Shown here: positions 17,103 through 27,214 of the stretch, one piece after another | Position numbering within the stretch: position 1 is the stretch's first letter | Layout of the letters: each line of letters opens with the position of its first letter | Assembly (NCBI RefSeq): GCF_000018365.1 | Contig: NC_011529.1 | Location: forward strand, 992,001-1,056,000 | Length of the DNA: 64,000 nucleotides | Direction of reading: 5' to 3' | From: Thermococcus onnurineus NA1 | GTDB lineage: Archaea > Methanobacteriota_B > Thermococci > Thermococcales > Thermococcaceae | Notes under the pieces: generated by a model | The model's database searches: none | Told to the model about the DNA's origin: nothing | What the model saw: only the letters and a program-made list of their open reading frames with translations | Program-made: the position numbers and the translations under genes

Positions 17103-17522
17103 TCAGGACTTGACCTCTACCCTTGGAAGCGGTATGTGGTAGGGCAGGCGCATTTCCTTCGCGAGGAGCATTATCATAGGGGAGACTTCCTTGGTTATGA
17201 AGTTCACAATCTCGGCAAAGGTTACTGGATCCATCTTCTTTTCATCTTCCCACAGGTTGAGTATCTCGTCCATCTTGTCCTTCTGAGGCGGAACGTACAG
17301 AATAATTCCCTCGATTACACCCTGAGCGACCTTGGGGTTGTAGTCAATCTCATACCTGAAGAGAACCTCAATACCGTTCATCTTTCCGGTCGGAGTGCGT
17401 ATCTCACCGAGGCGCATTTCCTTAATCTTCGGCGAGAGCCTGACCTCAATCTGGCCACCGGGAACGCCAATGGCCTTCTTCTCCATCTCGACCTTGGTTA
17501 TGTTGAATCCAAGCACTGGCAT
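17103..17522 (-). CDS. Conserved-looking protein of unknown function
   Basis: A 139-residue soluble protein starting MPVLGFNITKVEMEKKA. It alternates predicted beta strands (IEVRLSP, IEVLFRYEIDY, GIILYVP) and ends in helices with the sequence ITKEVSPMIMLLAKEM. I do not recognise the family. GGGGTGG precedes ATG 17522, and four further in-frame codons upstream look like leader. The promoter (TATATAAA near 17550, minus strand) is divergent to that of the nucleotidyltransferase gene at 17604. Absence of membrane segments suggests a cytosolic place. Confidence 0.7.
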   Translation of the reverse strand: MPVLGFNITKVEMEKKAIGVPGGQIEVRLSPKIKEMRLGEIRTPTGKMNGIEVLFRYEIDYNPKVAQGVIEGIILYVPPQKDKMDEILNLWEDEKKMDPVTFAEIVNFITKEVSPMIMLLAKEMRLPYHIPLPRVEVKS

Positions 17523-17603
17523 TTTTTTCACCACCCCAAAGTGGTTTCGACTATATAAAACGCTATCGGTAGGCCTTTAAACGTTCCGGTCGAGCCTAGT
17601 TCG

Positions 17604-18308
17604 ATGCCGAGGGAAAAAGTAGTTAAGATTTGGGACGAAAGGGAAGTGGTTTATCCACCAAAGCGCTGGCGCTACCTTTGGGAGAAGCGGGAGAAAGCTC
17701 TGAAAATAATGGAACGTCTGGAGCAGTTCGACCCGCAGCTCTACGGTAGCGTGGCTAGGGGGGATGTTAGACGAGACAGCGACATTGACATCTTCATTCC
17801 CTACAAGGTGCCGAGCTATTTAATAGAGCTCGCCCTTGAGGGCATAGTAAGCAGGAGAAAGATCGTTATGGCAACGCCGTGGCATCTCATTAAGGGCGTC
17901 ATCGAGATAGATGAAGAAACTACGGTAACATTCCCCCTCATAGAACCGACAGAGAGGGAGCTGGAGTTCTATAAGTGGGGTGGCGCGATAGACCTCTGGG
18001 ATGTGAAGACCAAGCAGAGGGTTCCTGGAGTAAACAAGAAGCTCATTCTTATAGTCCCAACCGAGAGAGGTCACATCGAGCGCGAGGTCGTCGGAAGGGA
18101 GAGCGAAGTAGCAAAAATCCTCGGAGTTAGCATCGACATCGTAACCGAGCGCATTCACGTTCTGACGAGAAGGGACGCGATAGGAAGGACAGGCACTTAC
18201 CTCAACGAAGAGGTGCCCGATTGGATGACCTTCGAGGAAGCGCTGAAGCTCATAGCGGACCGCGACCCGAACGTCAGGAGAAAGGTAAGGGAGGCCGGGG
18301 GAATTTAA
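17604..18308 (+). CDS. Nucleotidyltransferase-fold protein
   Basis: A 234-residue protein with the pol-beta-type signature GSVARGDVRRDSDIDIF near residue 48, which supplies the two catalytic Asp residues and the Gly-Ser nucleotide loop. The remainder (FPLIEPTERELEFYKWGG and TGTYLNEEVPDW) is specific to an archaeal family whose substrate is not known; nucleotide transfer to protein, RNA or small molecule is possible. A TATA box CCTTTAAA near 17575 places transcription start at the ATG, suggesting a leaderless mRNA. It ends six bases from the convergent serS. Confidence 0.8.
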   Translation: MPREKVVKIWDEREVVYPPKRWRYLWEKREKALKIMERLEQFDPQLYGSVARGDVRRDSDIDIFIPYKVPSYLIELALEGIVSRRKIVMATPWHLIKGVIEIDEETTVTFPLIEPTERELEFYKWGGAIDLWDVKTKQRVPGVNKKLILIVPTERGHIEREVVGRESEVAKILGVSIDIVTERIHVLTRRDAIGRTGTYLNEEVPDWMTFEEALKLIADRDPNVRRKVREAGGI

Positions 18309-18314
18309 AAGAAA

Positions 18315-19688
18315 TCACTCAAGCCCCTGGCAGCACTTCTCCTTCATATGCGCCGGGAGAATCTCCTTGAATCCGGTGTACTTCCAGAGGACCTTTGGAA
18401 GCTTGACGACGCCCTCCTCAGTCTGGTGGTTTTCGAGGATAGCAACGATAGCCCTCGAGGTTGCTATCGCCGTCGAGTTGAGCGTGTGGACGAACTTGGG
18501 CTTCTCGTGAGTCTTGTCGCGGTAGCGGATGTTGAGCCTTCTCGCCTGCCACTCCGTACAGTTGCTCGCCGAAACGACCTCCCTGAACTTGCCCTGTCCA
18601 GCCATCCATGCCTCTATGTCGTACTTTTTGGCCGCAACGTAGCCGAGGTCTCCGGTACAGATGTTGACGACGCGGTAGGGGATTTCAAGCTCCTGGAAGA
18701 TCTCCTCGGCGTTCTGTATTAATTTTTCGTGCCACTCCCAGCTCTCCTCTGGTCTCGAATAGACGAACTGCTCGACCTTGTGGAACTGGTGGACTCTAAA
18801 GATACCCTTGGTGTCCTTTCCAGCGGTTCCAGCTTCCTTCCTGAAACAGGGGCTAATACCAACGTAGAGGAGCGGGAGGTCCTTTCCTTCAAGTATCTCG
18901 TTGGCGTGCATCCCAGCGAGCGGGTGCTCGGCCGTTGGAATAAGGTAGAGATCCTCCCCCTCGACCTTGTAGATAACGTCTTCAAAGTCACCGAAGCTGG
19001 TGACACCCTCTTCAACGTAGCGGCGCACCATGTAGGGCGGTATGACGGGAATAAAACCCTTCTCGATGAGTTTATCCAGGGCAAACCTTATGAGGGCGAG
19101 ATCGAGGATGACCAGTTCGTTGAGGAGGTAGTAAAACCTTGAACCGCTAACCTTTGCGGCCCTCTCGATGTCAGCTCCGCGAAGAATCTCGAGCATGTCG
19201 ACGTGGAGCCTTGGCCTCCAGTCAATAACCTCATAGTCCATCTTCCCAAGGCTCTGCTCCTTAAACGTCTCAAGGAACCCCTCCCAGACCTTCGCTTTGC
19301 CCCAGAACCTTATCGGCACATTCTCGCTGTCATCTTTGCCGATCGGAACGCTCTCGTGGGTGATGTTCGGCAGGCGCCAGAGATAGTAGTCGATCTTTGC
19401 CCTCAGCTCCTCAACTTCCTTCTCAAGGGTCTCAATCTGCTTCACAATCTCGTTGCTCTTTGCAAGGAGATCGTCTATCGGCTCACCAGCCTTCTTGCGC
19501 TTTCCTATCTGCACAGCGAGCTGGTTGCGCTCCTTCCTGAGCTGGTTGATCTTCCGTAGGTTCTCGCGCCACTTTTTGTCGAGTTCGAGGATTTCGTCGA
19601 TCCATTTTATCTTCTCAATTTCCCCGCGCTTTATGAGATCGCCCTTAACTAGATCAGGGTTTTCACGGATGAGCTTTATGTCCAGCAT
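18315..19688 (-). CDS. serS: Seryl-tRNA synthetase
   Basis: Class II synthetase of 457 residues that charges tRNASer. An N-terminal antiparallel coiled-coil (about 25-100, LDKKWRENLRKINQLRKERN onward) grips the long variable arm of the tRNA. Motif 2 appears as SPCFRKEAGTAGKDTKGIFR and motif 3 as LNSTAIATSRAIVAILEN near the end, with TAEHPLAG between. It is the ordinary, not the methanogen, type. AGGTGAAATGCT precedes ATG 19688. It forms its own unit. Confidence 0.97.
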   Translation of the reverse strand: MLDIKLIRENPDLVKGDLIKRGEIEKIKWIDEILELDKKWRENLRKINQLRKERNQLAVQIGKRKKAGEPIDDLLAKSNEIVKQIETLEKEVEELRAKIDYYLWRLPNITHESVPIGKDDSENVPIRFWGKAKVWEGFLETFKEQSLGKMDYEVIDWRPRLHVDMLEILRGADIERAAKVSGSRFYYLLNELVILDLALIRFALDKLIEKGFIPVIPPYMVRRYVEEGVTSFGDFEDVIYKVEGEDLYLIPTAEHPLAGMHANEILEGKDLPLLYVGISPCFRKEAGTAGKDTKGIFRVHQFHKVEQFVYSRPEESWEWHEKLIQNAEEIFQELEIPYRVVNICTGDLGYVAAKKYDIEAWMAGQGKFREVVSASNCTEWQARRLNIRYRDKTHEKPKFVHTLNSTAIATSRAIVAILENHQTEEGVVKLPKVLWKYTGFKEILPAHMKEKCCQGLE

Positions 19689-19766
19689 AGCATTTCACCT
19701 GGGAGATGAACGGTGCTGGAGTTTAAAAATAATTTGATAATCGCCTTGACATTTCGGCAAAAAGAG

Positions 19767-20969
19767 TCAACCGAAGAAGGTTACTTCAACCTCCTCTCCC
19801 GCCTCGAGTATCTCCACGTTCTCCGACACCTCTATGAAGCCATCAGCATCGATGAAGCTCGTAACAGCTCCGCTGCCCTTGAGTATTGGAACCGCTTTTT
19901 CGCCCTCGATTCTGACGGGAAGGAACTGCCTCCTGCCCTTGACCGAAAAGACCTTGTGGGCAAGCCTCTTCTTGACCTTCCTGACCTCATTCTCCCTGCC
20001 AAGGAGCTTCCTGAGGAGCGGGGCGACGAGAAGGGTGAAGTTCGTTAAACAGCTCGTGGGATAGCCAGGAAGGCCAAAGATGGGCTTTCCGTTAATGAGG
20101 CCTATTATTGTCGGTTTGCCGGGCTGTATGGCTATGCCGTGGATTTTCACCTCGCCGAGCTCCTCGATTATCGAGCTGGTGAGATCCCTTATTCCCCCGC
20201 TCGCACCACCGCTCAGGAGAACAATATCACAGCACTCGACACCCCTTAGTATCAGTTCCCTCAGGCTTTCACGGTCATCCCTTGCTATTCCCAGGAAGAT
20301 GGCCTCGCCGCCAAGCTCCCTTACAGCGTCAGCGATGGCCCTTCCGTTGATGTCGTATATCTGACCGTATTTAAGCTCCGTTCCTGGAAGAATGACCTCG
20401 TTGCCGGTGCTTATCACAGCAACCTTTGGCTTTCTGAAGACTCTGACCTTCGAGAAGCCGACCGCCGAAAGTAGTGCCGTCTCCTTGAAGCCTAGCCTCG
20501 TACCTTTCTCAAGGAGAGACCTACCCTTCGGAATGTCCGCTCCACGCTTCATGACACCCAAGCTTGGATAGGCCGGCTTGTAGATAACAACCTCATCGCC
20601 TTCCCTGTCCACATCCTCGAACTGTATCACTGCATCTGCGCCCTTCGGCAACGGTGCGCCTGTGGATATGTAGACGCTCTCACCAGGCTTGAGTTCTATC
20701 GTTGGCGTGTCACCAGCGTTTATCTCGCCAATAACCTTCAGCCTCACCGGTTCGCTCTCGCTCGCCATGAACGTGTCCTCAGCCCTAACGGCGTAGCCAT
20801 CGACGGTTGCCCTGTCAAATGGTGGGACATCTATTGGAGAGACTACGTCCTCAGCGAGAACCCTGCCGAGAGCTTTTTCAAGGGAAACTTCCTCGATCTC
20901 CGGCTTCAGCGGAAATGAGTCTATAACCTTGAGAGCTTCTTCGAGCGGAACCACCTTCAGGAACGCCAT
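19767..20969 (-). CDS. moeA: Molybdopterin molybdenumtransferase MoeA
   Basis: MoeA inserts molybdenum (or tungsten in these organisms) into adenylylated molybdopterin. The 400-residue chain has the four-domain MoeA layout: VPPFDRATVDGYAVRAED near residue 50, STGAPLPKGADAVIQFED near 107, VISTGNEV, LSGGASGG and FGLPGYPTS in the catalytic domain, and a beta C-terminal domain from about 330. Thermococcales depend on tungstopterin enzymes such as aldehyde ferredoxin oxidoreductases, which fits; see also the MobB-like gene at 41871. GGTGATAGA precedes ATG 20969. Confidence 0.95.
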   Translation of the reverse strand: MAFLKVVPLEEALKVIDSFPLKPEIEEVSLEKALGRVLAEDVVSPIDVPPFDRATVDGYAVRAEDTFMASESEPVRLKVIGEINAGDTPTIELKPGESVYISTGAPLPKGADAVIQFEDVDREGDEVVIYKPAYPSLGVMKRGADIPKGRSLLEKGTRLGFKETALLSAVGFSKVRVFRKPKVAVISTGNEVILPGTELKYGQIYDINGRAIADAVRELGGEAIFLGIARDDRESLRELILRGVECCDIVLLSGGASGGIRDLTSSIIEELGEVKIHGIAIQPGKPTIIGLINGKPIFGLPGYPTSCLTNFTLLVAPLLRKLLGRENEVRKVKKRLAHKVFSVKGRRQFLPVRIEGEKAVPILKGSGAVTSFIDADGFIEVSENVEILEAGEEVEVTFFG

Positions 20970-21032
20970 TCTATCACCGAGAAAAGATAAGATCAGGCGT
21001 ATAAATGAGTTGCGTAAAAGGAAACGTTTAAC

Positions 21033-21197
21033 TCACCATTCATCTTCCTCGTCCCACTCTTCATCTCCCCATTCTTCCCAGTCCTCTTCCTCCCACTCGT
21101 CCTCCTCGAGCTCCCACTCCTCTTCCTCGAGGAACTCCTCTTCCTCAAACTCCTCGACCTTCTTCTTTTTCTTTGGAGGCTGCATCCCAATCCCCAT
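21033..21197 (-). CDS. Small acidic protein, Glu/Asp/Trp-rich tail
   Basis: A 54-residue protein: MGIGMQPPKKKKKV, then about 40 residues that are nearly all Glu, Asp and Trp, with no basic residue. Five Lys in a row at the start against a strongly negative tail suggests contacts with basic proteins or nucleic acid-binding partners; this is inference. A TATA box TTTATAAG on the minus strand near 21222 lies about 25 bp before the ATG, supporting a real, possibly leaderless gene. Low-complexity coding remains possible, so confidence is moderate. Confidence 0.65.
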   Translation of the reverse strand: MGIGMQPPKKKKKVEEFEEEEFLEEEEWELEEDEWEEEDWEEWGDEEWDEEDEW

Positions 21198-21315
21198 CCC
21201 TACTTGCCGATAATGGCTTATAAACTTTTTTCTGCGGATTTGGAGCCTTTCGTGGCCAAAATTGTGGATTGGAACGGTTAGAAAGGTTTTTAATTGGGAA
21301 GATTTACTAATAACT

Positions 21316-22077
21316 ATGAGGGTAGCCATCGTAACGAGCGATGCCCGTGTTTACTATCTGGCAACAAAGGTGCTGAAGGAATACAGGATAGCCTTCCACA
21401 GCATCCGCGTGGGGGATAAGATCCCGTTCGATGTGGAGGTTGTCCTGACGAGTGAGAGGGATTATGGTAAAATAGACTTTCCTGTCAAGATAATTGTGAG
21501 GAACGAAAGCTTCATAGACGAGCTCCTCGCGAAGCTTGAGGGAAGGGAGAGGTTTAAGAGAGTTTACATTGCCATAGACCCGGGCGAGAGACCCGGCCTG
21601 AGCGTCATTGCCGACAACCGCGTGATAGAGGTTCACCACCTCAAGAACCCGCGCGACGTGGAGATAATCCTTGAACTGCTTGAGAAATACCCGTCCGCTA
21701 AAATCAAAATTGGACACGGGGCGAAGCGGCAGAGGATACTCATGCTCAAAGCTCTCGCTGACTTGCTCGGCTACGATTATCCCGTCATCGTCGTGAACGA
21801 GTCGCGGACTACTCCAAAGGTTGGGGGCATAGACGTCTCGCAGGTGCAGGACATAGTCGCTGCCATAAACATCGGCCTGCGCGAGGGCAGGGAAGTGCCG
21901 ATAGGAGAACTCATTGAAGTAAGGGAGCCAACCAAGAGGGAGATAGAAGACATAAAGAGGAGGAGCCGTGAGCTGAGCGGGAACATCACGATCTCCTCGA
22001 AGCTCGCCCGCGAGGTCGCCATTGGTAATCTGACATTGGAAGAGGCTATAGAAAAACAGAGGAGGAGGTCAAGATGA
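21316..22077 (+). CDS. Predicted RNase H-like fold protein
   Basis: A 253-residue archaeal protein starting [20 protein letters not shown]. Its centre, [21 protein letters not shown], looks like the first strands of an RNase H/resolvase-like fold, with Asp in the usual position, and [15 protein letters not shown] near residue 190 could provide a late acidic residue. This is a motif-level guess and nuclease activity is not shown. The ATG was chosen at 21316, as the upstream extension is promoter-like. Its end overlaps the ATG of the CDC48 gene (ATGA), so the two are coupled. Confidence 0.65.
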   Translation: MRVAIVTSDARVYYLATKVLKEYRIAFHSIRVGDKIPFDVEVVLTSERDYGKIDFPVKIIVRNESFIDELLAKLEGRERFKRVYIAIDPGERPGLSVIADNRVIEVHHLKNPRDVEIILELLEKYPSAKIKIGHGAKRQRILMLKALADLLGYDYPVIVVNESRTTPKVGGIDVSQVQDIVAAINIGLREGREVPIGELIEVREPTKREIEDIKRRSRELSGNITISSKLAREVAIGNLTLEEAIEKQRRRSR

Positions 22078-24590
22078 TTTTCGGTAAGGATGAGGAGAGG
22101 TATGAAAAGATAAAGCTTCGCGTTGCCGAGGCGCTCAAGAGGGACGTGGGGAGGGGGATAGTGAGGTTCGACAGAAAGTACCAGCGCCAGCTTGGGGTTG
22201 AGCCAGGCGACATAGTTGAGCTGATAGGAGAGCGCTCGACTGCTGCAATAGTGGCGAATCCCCACCCGGACGACAGGAACCTCGACATCATAAGGATGGA
22301 TGGCTACATAAGGAGAAACGCAGGGGTTAGCATAGGTGACTACGTCACGGTCGCAAGGGCGGAGGTAAAGGAGGCAAAAAAGGTCGTCCTCGCACCAGCG
22401 CAGAAAGGTGTGTTCATCCAGATACCTGGAGACATGGTCAAGCAGAACCTCCTCGGAAGGCCCGTCGTTAAGGGAGACCTTATAGTTGCAAGCGGTAGGA
22501 GTGAGGCCAGCTACTATGGCGGCTCGCCTTTCGACGAGCTCCTAAGGGGCCTTTTCGAGGCCATGCCCCTCGGCTTCGGTGAGCTCAAGTTCGTTGTTGT
22601 CAGCACGAATCCGAAGGGCATAGTCCAGATAACCTACAACACCGAGGTCGAGGTTCTCCCGCAGGCGGTCGAAGTGCGCGAGGAGACGATTCCAGAGGTC
22701 ACATACGAGGACATCGGCGGTCTGAGCGACGCGATTCAGAAGATACGTGAGATGGTGGAGCTTCCGCTCAAGCATCCCGAACTCTTCGAGCGCCTTGGAA
22801 TTGAGCCGCCAAAGGGTGTTCTACTCTACGGTCCGCCGGGTACTGGAAAAACGCTCCTTGCTAAGGCCGTCGCCAATGAGGCAAACGCCCATTTCATAGC
22901 TATCAACGGGCCGGAGATAATGAGTAAGTTCTACGGTGAGAGTGAAGAGCGCTTGAGGGAGATATTCAAGGATGCCGAGGAAAACGCGCCATCAATCATA
23001 TTCATAGACGAGATAGATGCAATAGCCCCCAAGCGTGAAGAAGTCGTCGGGGAGGTTGAGAAGCGTGTCGTCAGCCAGCTGCTGACTTTGATGGACGGCC
23101 TCAAGAGCAGGGGCAAGGTCATAGTTATAGCGGCCACCAACAGGCCTGATGCTCTCGACCCCGCCCTCAGAAGACCGGGACGCTTTGACAGGGAGATAGA
23201 GGTCGGTGTGCCCGACAAGAAGGGCAGGAAAGAAATACTCCAGATACACACCAGAGGAATGCCCCTCGAGCCGGACTACGACAAAGTTACTGTCCTCAAG
23301 GTTCTAAGGGAGCTCCTGAGGAAGGAGACCTTCGACGAGGAGCGGCTAAAGAGACTCATCGAGAGGGTTGAGGAGGCAAAGAGCGAGGAAGAAATCAAGA
23401 AGGTGCTGAAGAGCGAGAGCGAAATCTATCCAGAGGTCAGGACGAGGCTCATAGACAGAATGCTTGAGGAAATAGCCGAGAAGACGCACGGCTTCGTCGG
23501 TGCCGACTTAGCTGCCCTCGCAAGGGAAGCCGCGATGGTCGTCCTCAGGAGGCTCATCAACGAGGGCAAGATAAGCCCTGAGCAGGAGAGGATCCCTCCT
23601 GAAGTTCTCCAGGAGCTCCGCGTTAAGAAGGCGGACTTCTACGAGGCTCTGAAGATGGTCGATCCCTCGGCACTGAGGGAAGTCCTCATCGAGATGCCAA
23701 ACGTCCACTGGGAGGACATTGGAGGTCTTGATGAGGTCAAGCAGGAGCTCAGGGAGGCTGTCGAGTGGCCGCTTAAGTACCCAAAGGCCTTCCAGAGACT
23801 TGGTATAGACCCGCCGAGGGGAGTTCTTCTCTACGGTCCGCCGGGAACCGGTAAGACGCTATTAGCCAAGGCAGTGGCCACGGAGAGCGAAGCCAACTTC
23901 ATAGGCATACGCGGGCCAGAGGTTCTCTCCAAGTGGGTTGGCGAGAGCGAGAAGCGCATAAGGGAGATATTCCGCAAGGCCAGGCAGGCTGCCCCGACGG
24001 TGATATTCATCGACGAGATAGACGCCATAGCACCGGCAAGGGGCAGTGACATGAACCGCGTCACTGACAGGCTCATCAACCAGCTCCTGACTGAGATGGA
24101 CGGAATAGAAAAGAACAGCGGTGTGGTTGTCATTGCTGCGACCAACAGGCCAGACATCATAGATCCAGCCCTGCTTAGGCCAGGAAGGTTCGACAGGCTG
24201 ATACTCGTACCAGCGCCAGACGAAAAGGCCAGACTGGAAATACTCAAAGTGCACACGAGACGCGTTCCACTTGCTAAGGATGTCAACCTCCGGGAACTCG
24301 CGAAGAAGACGGAAGGCTACAGCGGTGCCGACCTGGAGGCCCTCGTGAGGGAAGCGGCACTGATAGCGATGCGCAGGGCTATATCAAAGCTCCCGACGGA
24401 GCTCATCGAGGAAGAGAGTGAGGAGTTCCTCGAGCAGCTGAGAGTTTCAAAGAAGGACTTTGAGGAGGCCCTCAAGAAGGTCAGGCCGAGCATAACGCCA
24501 TACATGATAGAGTACTACAAGAACTTCGAAGAGAACAGAAAGTCCAAAGCCGAGAAGACTAGCAGGGGGCCGGACTACTACACCTTCTAA
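22074..24590 (+). CDS. CDC48/VCP-type AAA ATPase, first copy
   Basis: An 838-residue unfoldase with an N-terminal substrate domain (1-190) and two AAA modules. D1 has Walker A GPPGTGKT near residue 252 and [16 protein letters not shown]2 has a second GPPGTGKT near residue 590, [15 protein letters not shown] and the second-region-of-homology [20 protein letters not shown] charged helical insertion lies between them (about 410-480). Hexamers thread proteins and feed the archaeal proteasome. D2 shares near-identical DNA tracts with the second copy at 37624. It is coupled to the upstream gene by an ATGA overlap and has no heat-shock operator in view. Confidence 0.95.
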   Translation: MIFGKDEERYEKIKLRVAEALKRDVGRGIVRFDRKYQRQLGVEPGDIVELIGERSTAAIVANPHPDDRNLDIIRMDGYIRRNAGVSIGDYVTVARAEVKEAKKVVLAPAQKGVFIQIPGDMVKQNLLGRPVVKGDLIVASGRSEASYYGGSPFDELLRGLFEAMPLGFGELKFVVVSTNPKGIVQITYNTEVEVLPQAVEVREETIPEVTYEDIGGLSDAIQKIREMVELPLKHPELFERLGIEPPKGVLLYGPPGTGKTLLAKAVANEANAHFIAINGPEIMSKFYGESEERLREIFKDAEENAPSIIFIDEIDAIAPKREEVVGEVEKRVVSQLLTLMDGLKSRGKVIVIAATNRPDALDPALRRPGRFDREIEVGVPDKKGRKEILQIHTRGMPLEPDYDKVTVLKVLRELLRKETFDEERLKRLIERVEEAKSEEEIKKVLKSESEIYPEVRTRLIDRMLEEIAEKTHGFVGADLAALAREAAMVVLRRLINEGKISPEQERIPPEVLQELRVKKADFYEALKMVDPSALREVLIEMPNVHWEDIGGLDEVKQELREAVEWPLKYPKAFQRLGIDPPRGVLLYGPPGTGKTLLAKAVATESEANFIGIRGPEVLSKWVGESEKRIREIFRKARQAAPTVIFIDEIDAIAPARGSDMNRVTDRLINQLLTEMDGIEKNSGVVVIAATNRPDIIDPALLRPGRFDRLILVPAPDEKARLEILKVHTRRVPLAKDVNLRELAKKTEGYSGADLEALVREAALIAMRRAISKLPTELIEEESEEFLEQLRVSKKDFEEALKKVRPSITPYMIEYYKNFEENRKSKAEKTSRGPDYYTF

Positions 24591-24667
24591 TTTTCTTTAC
24601 CATTTTGGAAAAAGTTTTATACGTTGGTGCCCAAGATCTTACACGATTAAACCGAGAGGTGGCGAAA

Positions 24668-24985
24668 ATGGTCAAGATAATGGCTTCCAAGCTTAGGGAT
24701 GTCGAGCTGATAACCGACACCGGAATAAGGCTCGGCTGGGTTTACGACCTCAGCTTCGATGAGGAAACCGGCGATATTCTCGTTATCGTAGCCGAGCCCG
24801 ATGAGGATCTCGACACGAGCGAATTCGTTACCGATCACGAGGGTCTTCTGCTTATCCCGATAAGCGCCGTTAAGAGCATTGGAGAGGTTATCATTATAGA
24901 CTCGGGCAAGCTCGCCGTCAAGTCCAAGCTCAGGAGGATAGGTCCCACAAAGAAGACCGAGCCCCAGGAAGAACCCGGGGAGTGA
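24668..24985 (+). CDS. PRC-barrel domain protein
   Basis: A 105-residue protein starting MVKIMASKLRDVELITDTG. The stretch RLGWVYDLSFDEETGDILVIVAEP followed by LLLIPISAVKSIGEVIIID matches the PRC barrel, a small beta fold found in ribosome maturation and photosynthetic proteins, probably a protein-interaction module. Start 24668 follows GAGGTGGCGAA; an upstream TTG-type extension covers the TATA box TTTTATAC near 24615. Archaeal single-domain versions have no established function. Its tail is charged and ends EEPGE. Confidence 0.8.
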   Translation: MVKIMASKLRDVELITDTGIRLGWVYDLSFDEETGDILVIVAEPDEDLDTSEFVTDHEGLLLIPISAVKSIGEVIIIDSGKLAVKSKLRRIGPTKKTEPQEEPGE

Positions 24986-24997
24986 CTCCTCTTCCTT

Positions 24998-25705
24998 TTA
25001 ATATCCATCGTAGAGCCTTTCCGCCAGAAACCTAGGAAGGCCGGCCTTCAGTATCTTTCTCGCCGCTTCCTGGACGTCGTATTCAACGCGGTGGAATTCA
25101 ACGTTTTCTGGAGGCTCTTTTTCTGTGTCTATTAGCGCGTAGCTTGCCCGCCAGTCACCGTCGCGCGGCTGCCCAACACCACCAGGGTTTATTACTCTCC
25201 GCCCTTCGATGACCTTCAGCATCGGCACGTGGGTGTGGCCGACGAGCAGGTCATCTTGCTTAACGTAGTTCAGAACGGCCCTAAACTCGCTATCGGGGAG
25301 CCAAGGGGATAGGTACTCATCCAGCGGTGCCCTCGGCGAGCCGTGAATTAGGAGGTAGCTTCTACCGACCTCGTCGGTGAAAATCTGCCTTACAGGCAAT
25401 TTTCTTAGAAACTCAAGGTTCTCAACGGTCATAACGTGCTGGTGCCACCTGACGGCTTGTCTCGCGTAGGGGTTGAAGCCCCACTCGGCGCCGAAAGCGA
25501 TAGCATTATCATGGTTTCCACGGACGCAGAGGAGCTTCCTCTTTTCCATCTCCCGCCTGATGAAGTCAACAACCTCGTTGGGGGAAGCGCCATAACCGAC
25601 AAGATCTCCCATGCAGAGGATTACGTCGGCGTCTTTGATGTAATCCCACACAGCCTGAAGGGCCTCCCAGTTGGAGTGGATGTCTGAGATTAGGGCGATG
25701 AGCAT
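24998..25705 (-). CDS. Calcineurin-like phosphoesterase
   Basis: A 235-residue metallophosphoesterase: DIHSN near residue 8, GDLVGYG, GNHDNAI, VGHTHVP and the last-motif INPGGVGQPR provide the two-metal site in the canonical order. Close relatives are cyclic-nucleotide or other phosphodiesterases; the substrate is unknown. ATG 25705 is preferred to ATG 25711 because GAGGGATG is then at proper distance. It faces the PRC-barrel gene tail to tail. Confidence 0.88.
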   Translation of the reverse strand: MLIALISDIHSNWEALQAVWDYIKDADVILCMGDLVGYGASPNEVVDFIRREMEKRKLLCVRGNHDNAIAFGAEWGFNPYARQAVRWHQHVMTVENLEFLRKLPVRQIFTDEVGRSYLLIHGSPRAPLDEYLSPWLPDSEFRAVLNYVKQDDLLVGHTHVPMLKVIEGRRVINPGGVGQPRDGDWRASYALIDTEKEPPENVEFHRVEYDVQEAARKILKAGLPRFLAERLYDGY

Positions 25706-25808
25706 GGACATCCCTCAAGAAAGTTGGGCGTGGAGGTATTAAAGCATGTCTCAAAACAGGAGCGCAATTGCAGCGAGGGAAGAATTAAGAAAAGGATGCT
25801 GAAGGAGT

Positions 25809-27194
25809 TCACTCTCCTTGCCTCTTCTTCCAGCGGCTCCAGCGGTAGAGGGCAGCAAGAGCCTTTATCGCCCTCTCCGGCTCCGGATAGGCTGGAATGC
25901 CCTCCTCGTTGAGCATGTCGATGGCTTCCTTGGCCTCTATGCCGCCGACGATGGCAACGACGAGTGGCTTCTTCCTGCCGCTCTCGTTGTACTCGCGGAT
26001 GACTATCTTGGCGAGATCCCTCGGGTCAAGCACGGCCGTCTGGCAGTAGAGCACAGCGATGCTGTGCATGTTCGGGTTCGCCAGGGCGTCCCTTATGGCA
26101 CCCTCGTAGGCCTCCGCGCCGGCCATACCTGTGAGGTCAACCGGGTTCTTGTAGCTTCCGAAGGGCGGCATGTGGTTGGCGAAGACTTTCAGGTCTTCCA
26201 GGTTATCGTAGAGGTGCAGACCCTCTTCCTCAGCGGCGTCGGTGGCCATAACTCCAATTCCACCGCCGTTGGTGAGTATGACGAGGTTCTCGCCCTCTGG
26301 CTCTGGCAGGTTGCTCAGCGTTCTCGCCCAGTCAAAGGCCTCGCCGATGGTTAAGGCCCTCAGAACGCCGCTCTGCTTGAAGGCGGCCTCGTATATCTTG
26401 TCAGCACCGGCGAGCGAACCAGTGTGGGAAGCTGCGGCCTTGGCTCCACGCTCACTCCTTCCGGCCTTGATAATGATAATCGGCTTCTCCATGCTGACTT
26501 CCTTGGCAACCTCCATAAAGCGCCTTCCGTCCTTGACACCCTCCATGTAGATAAGGATGGCCTTGGTGTTGTCGTCGGTCTTGAAGAATTCAAGCAGGTC
26601 GGCGTCGTCGATGTCGCTCTTGTTTCCAACACTGACGACGGCTGAAAGGCCGACCTTCTCGAGGATGGTCCAGCCCATGAGGGCAATTCCAAGGGCACCG
26701 CTCTGGCTGATGAGGGCAAGGTTACCCGGCATGACATCGGTTGGGCCGAAAGTGGCGTTCATCTTGGCTGGAGTGTAGACAACGCCGAAGATGTTCGGGC
26801 CAAGGATTCTCATGCCGTACTTGTTGGCGGTCTCCACGAGCTGTCTCTCAATCTTCTTGCCCTCCTCGCCAAGCTCACCGAAGCCAGAGCTTATGATGGG
26901 GAGAACTTTAACGCCCTTCTTGCCACACTCCTCGACGACCTGCGGGACGAACCTGGCCGGGACAACTACAACAGCCATATCGACGTCATCGGGAACATCA
27001 AGGATGCTCTTGTATGACTTGAACTTCCTGCCGTTGATCTCAATCTCGACACCCTTGACATTAACAGGGTAGATCTTGCCCTCATAGCCGTATTCGACGA
27101 GGTTTTTCATAACTGCGTAGCCTATCTTACCTGGCTTCTCTGAAGCTCCGATGACGGCGATGCTTTTTGGCCTAAAAAGTGCCTCTAAACTCAT
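25809..27194 (-). CDS. ADP-forming acyl-CoA synthetase, alpha subunit
   Basis: NDP-forming acetyl/acyl-CoA synthetases convert acyl-CoA, ADP and phosphate to acid, CoA and ATP, the main substrate-level phosphorylation of sugar and peptide fermentation in Thermococcales. The 461-residue chain has the CoA-binding Rossmann start FRPKSIAVIGASEKPGKIGY and the phospho-His segment AASHTGSLAG. Alpha subunits of this size pair with a separate ATP-grasp beta subunit, which is not in the window. ATG 27194 follows AGGGGTGATGAAG. Which acyl-CoA isozyme it is cannot be told. The promoter carries an inverted repeat at 27215-27236. Confidence 0.93.
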   Translation of the reverse strand: MSLEALFRPKSIAVIGASEKPGKIGYAVMKNLVEYGYEGKIYPVNVKGVEIEINGRKFKSYKSILDVPDDVDMAVVVVPARFVPQVVEECGKKGVKVLPIISSGFGELGEEGKKIERQLVETANKYGMRILGPNIFGVVYTPAKMNATFGPTDVMPGNLALISQSGALGIALMGWTILEKVGLSAVVSVGNKSDIDDADLLEFFKTDDNTKAILIYMEGVKDGRRFMEVAKEVSMEKPIIIIKAGRSERGAKAAASHTGSLAGADKIYEAAFKQSGVLRALTIGEAFDWARTLSNLPEPEGENLVILTNGGGIGVMATDAAEEEGLHLYDNLEDLKVFANHMPPFGSYKNPVDLTGMAGAEAYEGAIRDALANPNMHSIAVLYCQTAVLDPRDLAKIVIREYNESGRKKPLVVAIVGGIEAKEAIDMLNEEGIPAYPEPERAIKALAALYRWSRWKKRQGE

Positions 27195-27214
27195 CTTCAT
27201 CACCCCTGATGATA

